Assembly (NCBI GenBank): GCA_021904315.1
Contig: CM038916.1
Span: 8,087,065 to 8,151,064 of the forward strand
From: Sphagnum magellanicum
Lineage: Eukaryota > Streptophyta > Sphagnopsida > Sphagnales > Sphagnaceae
Direction: 5' to 3'
DNA: 64,000 nt
How positions within the stretch are numbered: position 1 is the first letter of the stretch; each line of letters starts with the position of its first letter. The translations under genes and the position numbers were made by a program. The notes under the pieces were generated by a model that was not told the origin of the DNA, made no database searches, and saw only the letters and a program-made list of their open reading frames with translations. Positions 60,862-64,000 of the stretch are shown piece after piece.

Positions 60862-62070
60862 TTCTTCTTCTTCTCCCAACTGTTAATTCCTGGGTATGTT
60901 ATTGCCACGCAATTGATTTCCCCTCTTCTCACAAGGCAAGGTTATGTAAAGAAAGAACTCGCATGAAATTTCCAAAACTACTTCACAACTAGATTCTACT
61001 AGTATTATATCCCTTCCTTCCGTAGTGGTGGTACCTTGGCGGGGGCAATTCTTGGCACAAATTATATAATAATTATTAAAAATGTTGAAATTTTTGAAAA
61101 AATCACTTTTTTGCAAAGAGGGAAATTTTTGCTGAAGGAAAATGAAGAATAAGATTTTGGAATATTATGAAGACTTATTTTTATTTTTCCAAAATGTAAA
61201 TCTTCAAACTATTGATGATGAGTGAGTTCCACTAGCCTAGCCTAGTACCATCACGATTGGAAGTTAGTATGAGTGTACAAGAGCTTGTTTTCCTTTCACA
61301 ATAACAAGTATACCATATTAGAACGTGTCCACTACTAGCATCCGTATACCTAACAAAATGTACAGAGTAATTTGTACGAAGTTCAGGTTTTAATTAGTGT
61401 GACAAATTCTTCTTCGGTATGGACATTATTAAAGAGCATTCTTGGCACTCAATGGCCCCTCTATTTGGGCTTCTATCAATATGTATCGTGCCCACCATGA
61501 AGTAAGTGTTAGTTTCTTCGCCCCCACCCTTATGGCTGAAAATGAGCTTATAAATTTCACATGGGATACTTTGGGTGTTCAACGATCATGGAAAAAAAAT
61601 TAAAATGATTGCGTTAGGTTAACTACACAATGCTTGATCACACACACACATTGACTACTATTGATTATATAATCAACCATAGTGAAGTGGCATTTAAAAA
61701 TGCTTCCTCAATCGTAATTATATTTTAATATTTATCTATTTATTGATGAGGGAAGCTCGCAAACATTTGACACTAAGTTTGAATATGGTAAATAATGATA
61801 TATTTCAATGCCTTCTTCTTCACCAATAGGTAGGTACCTACCCCCAACATTGAAGCATTTTGTGATTTGGAGGAACGATTATTAACTCAACTCCATGAGC
61901 ATCATGGTTCGTTCTTTGATTCCTTTTTGGTAGAGGCATTGGGGCGGCCATGGTGATGATGCAAAAGGAAAATTCTATTTCAATCCATGGAGATCAAAAT
62001 TAGGTTTGACCCATGGGAAAAACAAAAAAGTGCCTAGTTCCTTCATAACACCACACACACACAATTCATT
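60862..62070. other. AT-rich spacer
   Basis: No gene is supported. A small palindromic CTAGCCTAGCCTAG lies near 61,236. The rest is unremarkable. Confidence 0.45.
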
Positions 62071-62476
62071 GGCCTTGCCTACCAAGGCAAGGAAAGGAAT
62101 TTGTGTTTTAGATTCATTATAGAGAGTACTAGGATGCAGGGCCCATGGAGGGGGGAGGGCTCCAGCCAATCACGAATTACTGAATCAAGCATGTGCGGAC
62201 ACCAATTATTTTATATAAGTAGATAGTAGCTTAATGGATTTTGGACCCCTAAGTAAGTAAATAAGGTCTATTTTTTTTTATGAGGATTTCTGAAAGATGA
62301 TATTTTGGCTTGTGTTGAAACTTGAGATTTGTATAGATTTATAATATCTTGAAGGATTTTGGTTTCTTTTAAAGGATTTTTTTTTAATATTATATTTTTT
62401 TCATGGTGAAATATTTGAGTTCCCATAATTTTTCATTTTCCTTAAGATACTTTTAAAAGATGTAAATGGCAAGGCC
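62071..62476 (+). mobile_element. MITE of the GGCCTTGCC-end family with an internal insertion (406 bp)
   Basis: Begins GGCCTTGCCTACCAAGGCAA and ends GGCAAGGCC. Compared with the 46,248 copy it carries about 95 extra bases at roughly 62,129-62,222, between AGAGAGTA and ATAGTAGCTTAA. The insert is GC-richer than the element (GGGCCCATGGAGGGGGGAGG) and is not seen in the other three copies. Confidence 0.78.
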
Positions 62477-62527
62477 CCTTGTTTAACTTGAATAATAACC
62501 ATTTTGTTAGCATCTTGACCTTATTTT

Positions 62528-62548
62528 GGGGGGGGGGGGGGGGGGGGG
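62528..62548 (+). repeat. G21 homopolymer followed by a GGAGGGCGGAGG tract
   Basis: Twenty-one consecutive G, then CGGAGGGCGGAGG. Such a tract can form a G-quadruplex and is also a common site of assembly error. Confidence 0.9.
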
Positions 62549-62599
62549 CGGAGGGCGGAGGCATCCTATCTACAAAATATAAGTATCGTATCTACAAAT

Positions 62600-63060
62600 A
62601 TCAGCTCTTCTTGTGCACCCCCCACCATGACAATGATTCATGATCCATCCTCGGAGAAAGAAGCACCCGAGCCGCCGCCATATTTCATAATAGTCTCATA
62701 GGATACTCTAAGATGTCAGGTAACATGCGTAACAAAATAATGACCATAGTAATTACCGGTCGGGTAACGCCCTAGGACAAGCGCATTTGCTCCATTTCGG
62801 TAATGCCCTCGACCAATCGGGTTACCCACGGTAAAGAAAGAGGCAAACGGATGGGATCGAACAAGACAGGTGTAGAATGAGCGGCCGAGATAAACTTCAA
62901 TGACTTGACAAACTCGCTTTATAAATAGTCGAAACTTTAAGAACTATACATGACTTCGAGAAAACCCGTGTTGAAATAAAATATTACCCTCCTCCGTATT
63001 CCCAAATAGATATGTCTCGATTTCACACTATTTTTTTTTTTCCCCGCTTTGAGTGCATTC
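62600..63060 (+). promoter_or_regulatory. CpG-richer island with a TATA box, promoter- or LTR-like
   Basis: Unlike its surroundings this stretch has many CpG sites and repeated motifs (CGGTCGGGTAACGCCC, CGGTAATGCCCTCGACC, AATCGGGTTACCC), then a canonical TATAAATAG near 62,921. The following 63,012-63,224 frame has no family similarity. It could be a promoter of an unseen gene or a fossil solo LTR; I see no primer-binding site or paired terminal repeat, so neither is established. Confidence 0.35.
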
Positions 63061-64000
63061 ATCAATTTTCACTTGTTAAAATAGTCCGTGCATTTTCAAA
63101 TGTTTCCATAATTTTCAACCCATGTCGGAAGTTGGAACTCGGTGGAAGACAAGGAATTAGAGAAAAAGGATCCCTAACTTGTAATTCCGTTATAAAAACT
63201 AAACTAGTTGTTGATGAGTTTTGAGAAGCATCTAGAGGACGAATAAGGTAATGGGTGCTACTACTACTCCCCATAGTGATCTCTACAATGGAGCTACAAT
63301 TTGCTAAAGGAACGTATCTAGTTGAGAGAGAGAGAGTTTAGGCTACTTTGTTGGCAAAGAAATGGGGTGGTGTGACAAAACTTCAATGGGTTGGTAACTT
63401 TGAACATAGCAACGGGTTAAAATTTGTGTCAAATTAGTTGAAAATGAGTTTTAAAATCAATTGTATAGAATTTATGATGAGCCTTTGAATTGGTATAGTT
63501 ATATTATGTGTTTTTAGTCTTGTTTAGGTGGGATTTGGACCATCATGGTTTACATGTTAATGTAGCAATGGGGGGGGGGGTGTGTGCGTGCTTAACCATC
63601 TTCTCTCGTTTTGACTCTTCTCAAGTGCGCAAGGGAAAAATGTCTCCTACAATCCCAATTTTGTCCATAGTTGTTGAAATTGTATCATGTTGAAACTCAA
63701 AACCAATGAAATTAAATGACCCCAAAATCGGTGTTTTTATTAGATTTTTTTGGGTTGTTTTTTGGAACAAAAAAGTTGGGAAAATTTTGCAGAATTTTCT
63801 TTTTGTGTAGAGAAAATTGAAATTTATTTCTATTTTTTGGAAAAAATTGCCAAAATTTCCATATTATTACAAAACAAACCCTGGCTTCAATACCCAATAA
63901 CCCTTAAACCCCTTGACAAAATCTCCAAAACCTTAGACAAGGTAGTAGACATAGAGGGAGGAGTAGTTGAAAGAGCTCAAGTATGGAGACTTTGTTTTTT
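63061..64000. other. Spacer at the right edge
   Basis: No gene is supported. A G10 tract lies near 63,568-63,580 and a GA repeat near 63,325. Any gene driven by the island at 62,600 would extend through here, but no spliced coding pattern is evident. Confidence 0.4.

Noticed and set aside
62600-63060. LTR retroelement
   Set aside because: A TATA box and repeated motifs are present, but no paired terminal repeat, primer-binding site or coding domain is visible.
1-64000. CRISPR arrays, bacterial operons, tRNA or rRNA genes
   Set aside because: The tandem repeats are contiguous without unique spacers, the genes have eukaryotic introns, and no tRNA or rRNA signature was recognised.

Overview
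This is nuclear DNA from a land plant. Five multi-exon genes with GT-AG introns sit in very AT-rich spacer full of microsatellites, tandem repeats and small inverted-repeat elements. All five gene families occur in plants. The scarcity of recognisable retroelements and the F-box gene type make a non-seed plant, perhaps a moss, my guess, but nothing here proves it.

Layout. 253-8,491 (minus): a complete 16-exon gene for an ATAD2/Yta7-type AAA ATPase with a bromodomain (about 1,353 aa). 9,150-13,695: AT-rich spacer with duplicated blocks and a MITE relic. 13,696-20,644 (minus): a plant coiled-coil protein of about 973 aa with an uncertain 5' part. Its upstream DNA (20,682-21,372) carries nine CCAACGGTC boxes that match or nearly match the mitosis-specific activator (MSA) element. 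21,400-34,101: 12.7 kb of spacer with a decayed Ulp1-like protease fragment, foldbacks and tandem repeats. 34,102-36,839 (minus): an APRL-type thioredoxin-like membrane protein. It is divergent from 37,312-40,836 (plus), a PHD-BAH chromatin protein; about 470 bp separate the two start codons. 40,837-49,150: spacer with a 115-bp tandem array, a roughly 168-206-bp tandem array and two candidate MITEs. 49,150-52,889: a CpG-rich leader and an F-box gene (plus). 52,890-64,000: spacer with a striking short hairpin, two more MITE copies and a stray exon-like fragment.

How the genes relate. Two genes are chromatin readers or remodellers (bromodomain AAA ATPase; PHD-BAH). The coiled-coil gene is predicted to be expressed at G2/M if its upstream boxes work as MSA elements. 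The APRL protein should sit in the secretory pathway, and the F-box protein should be an SCF substrate adaptor. I see no operon-like or single-pathway organisation. The only close pairing is the divergent APRL/PHD-BAH pair.

Exon boundaries were set by hand from splice signals, unbroken reading frame across junctions and remembered family similarity; no alignment was run. I did not find a wholly new gene system. The MSA-like cluster and the dispersed small repeats are the most interesting signals.
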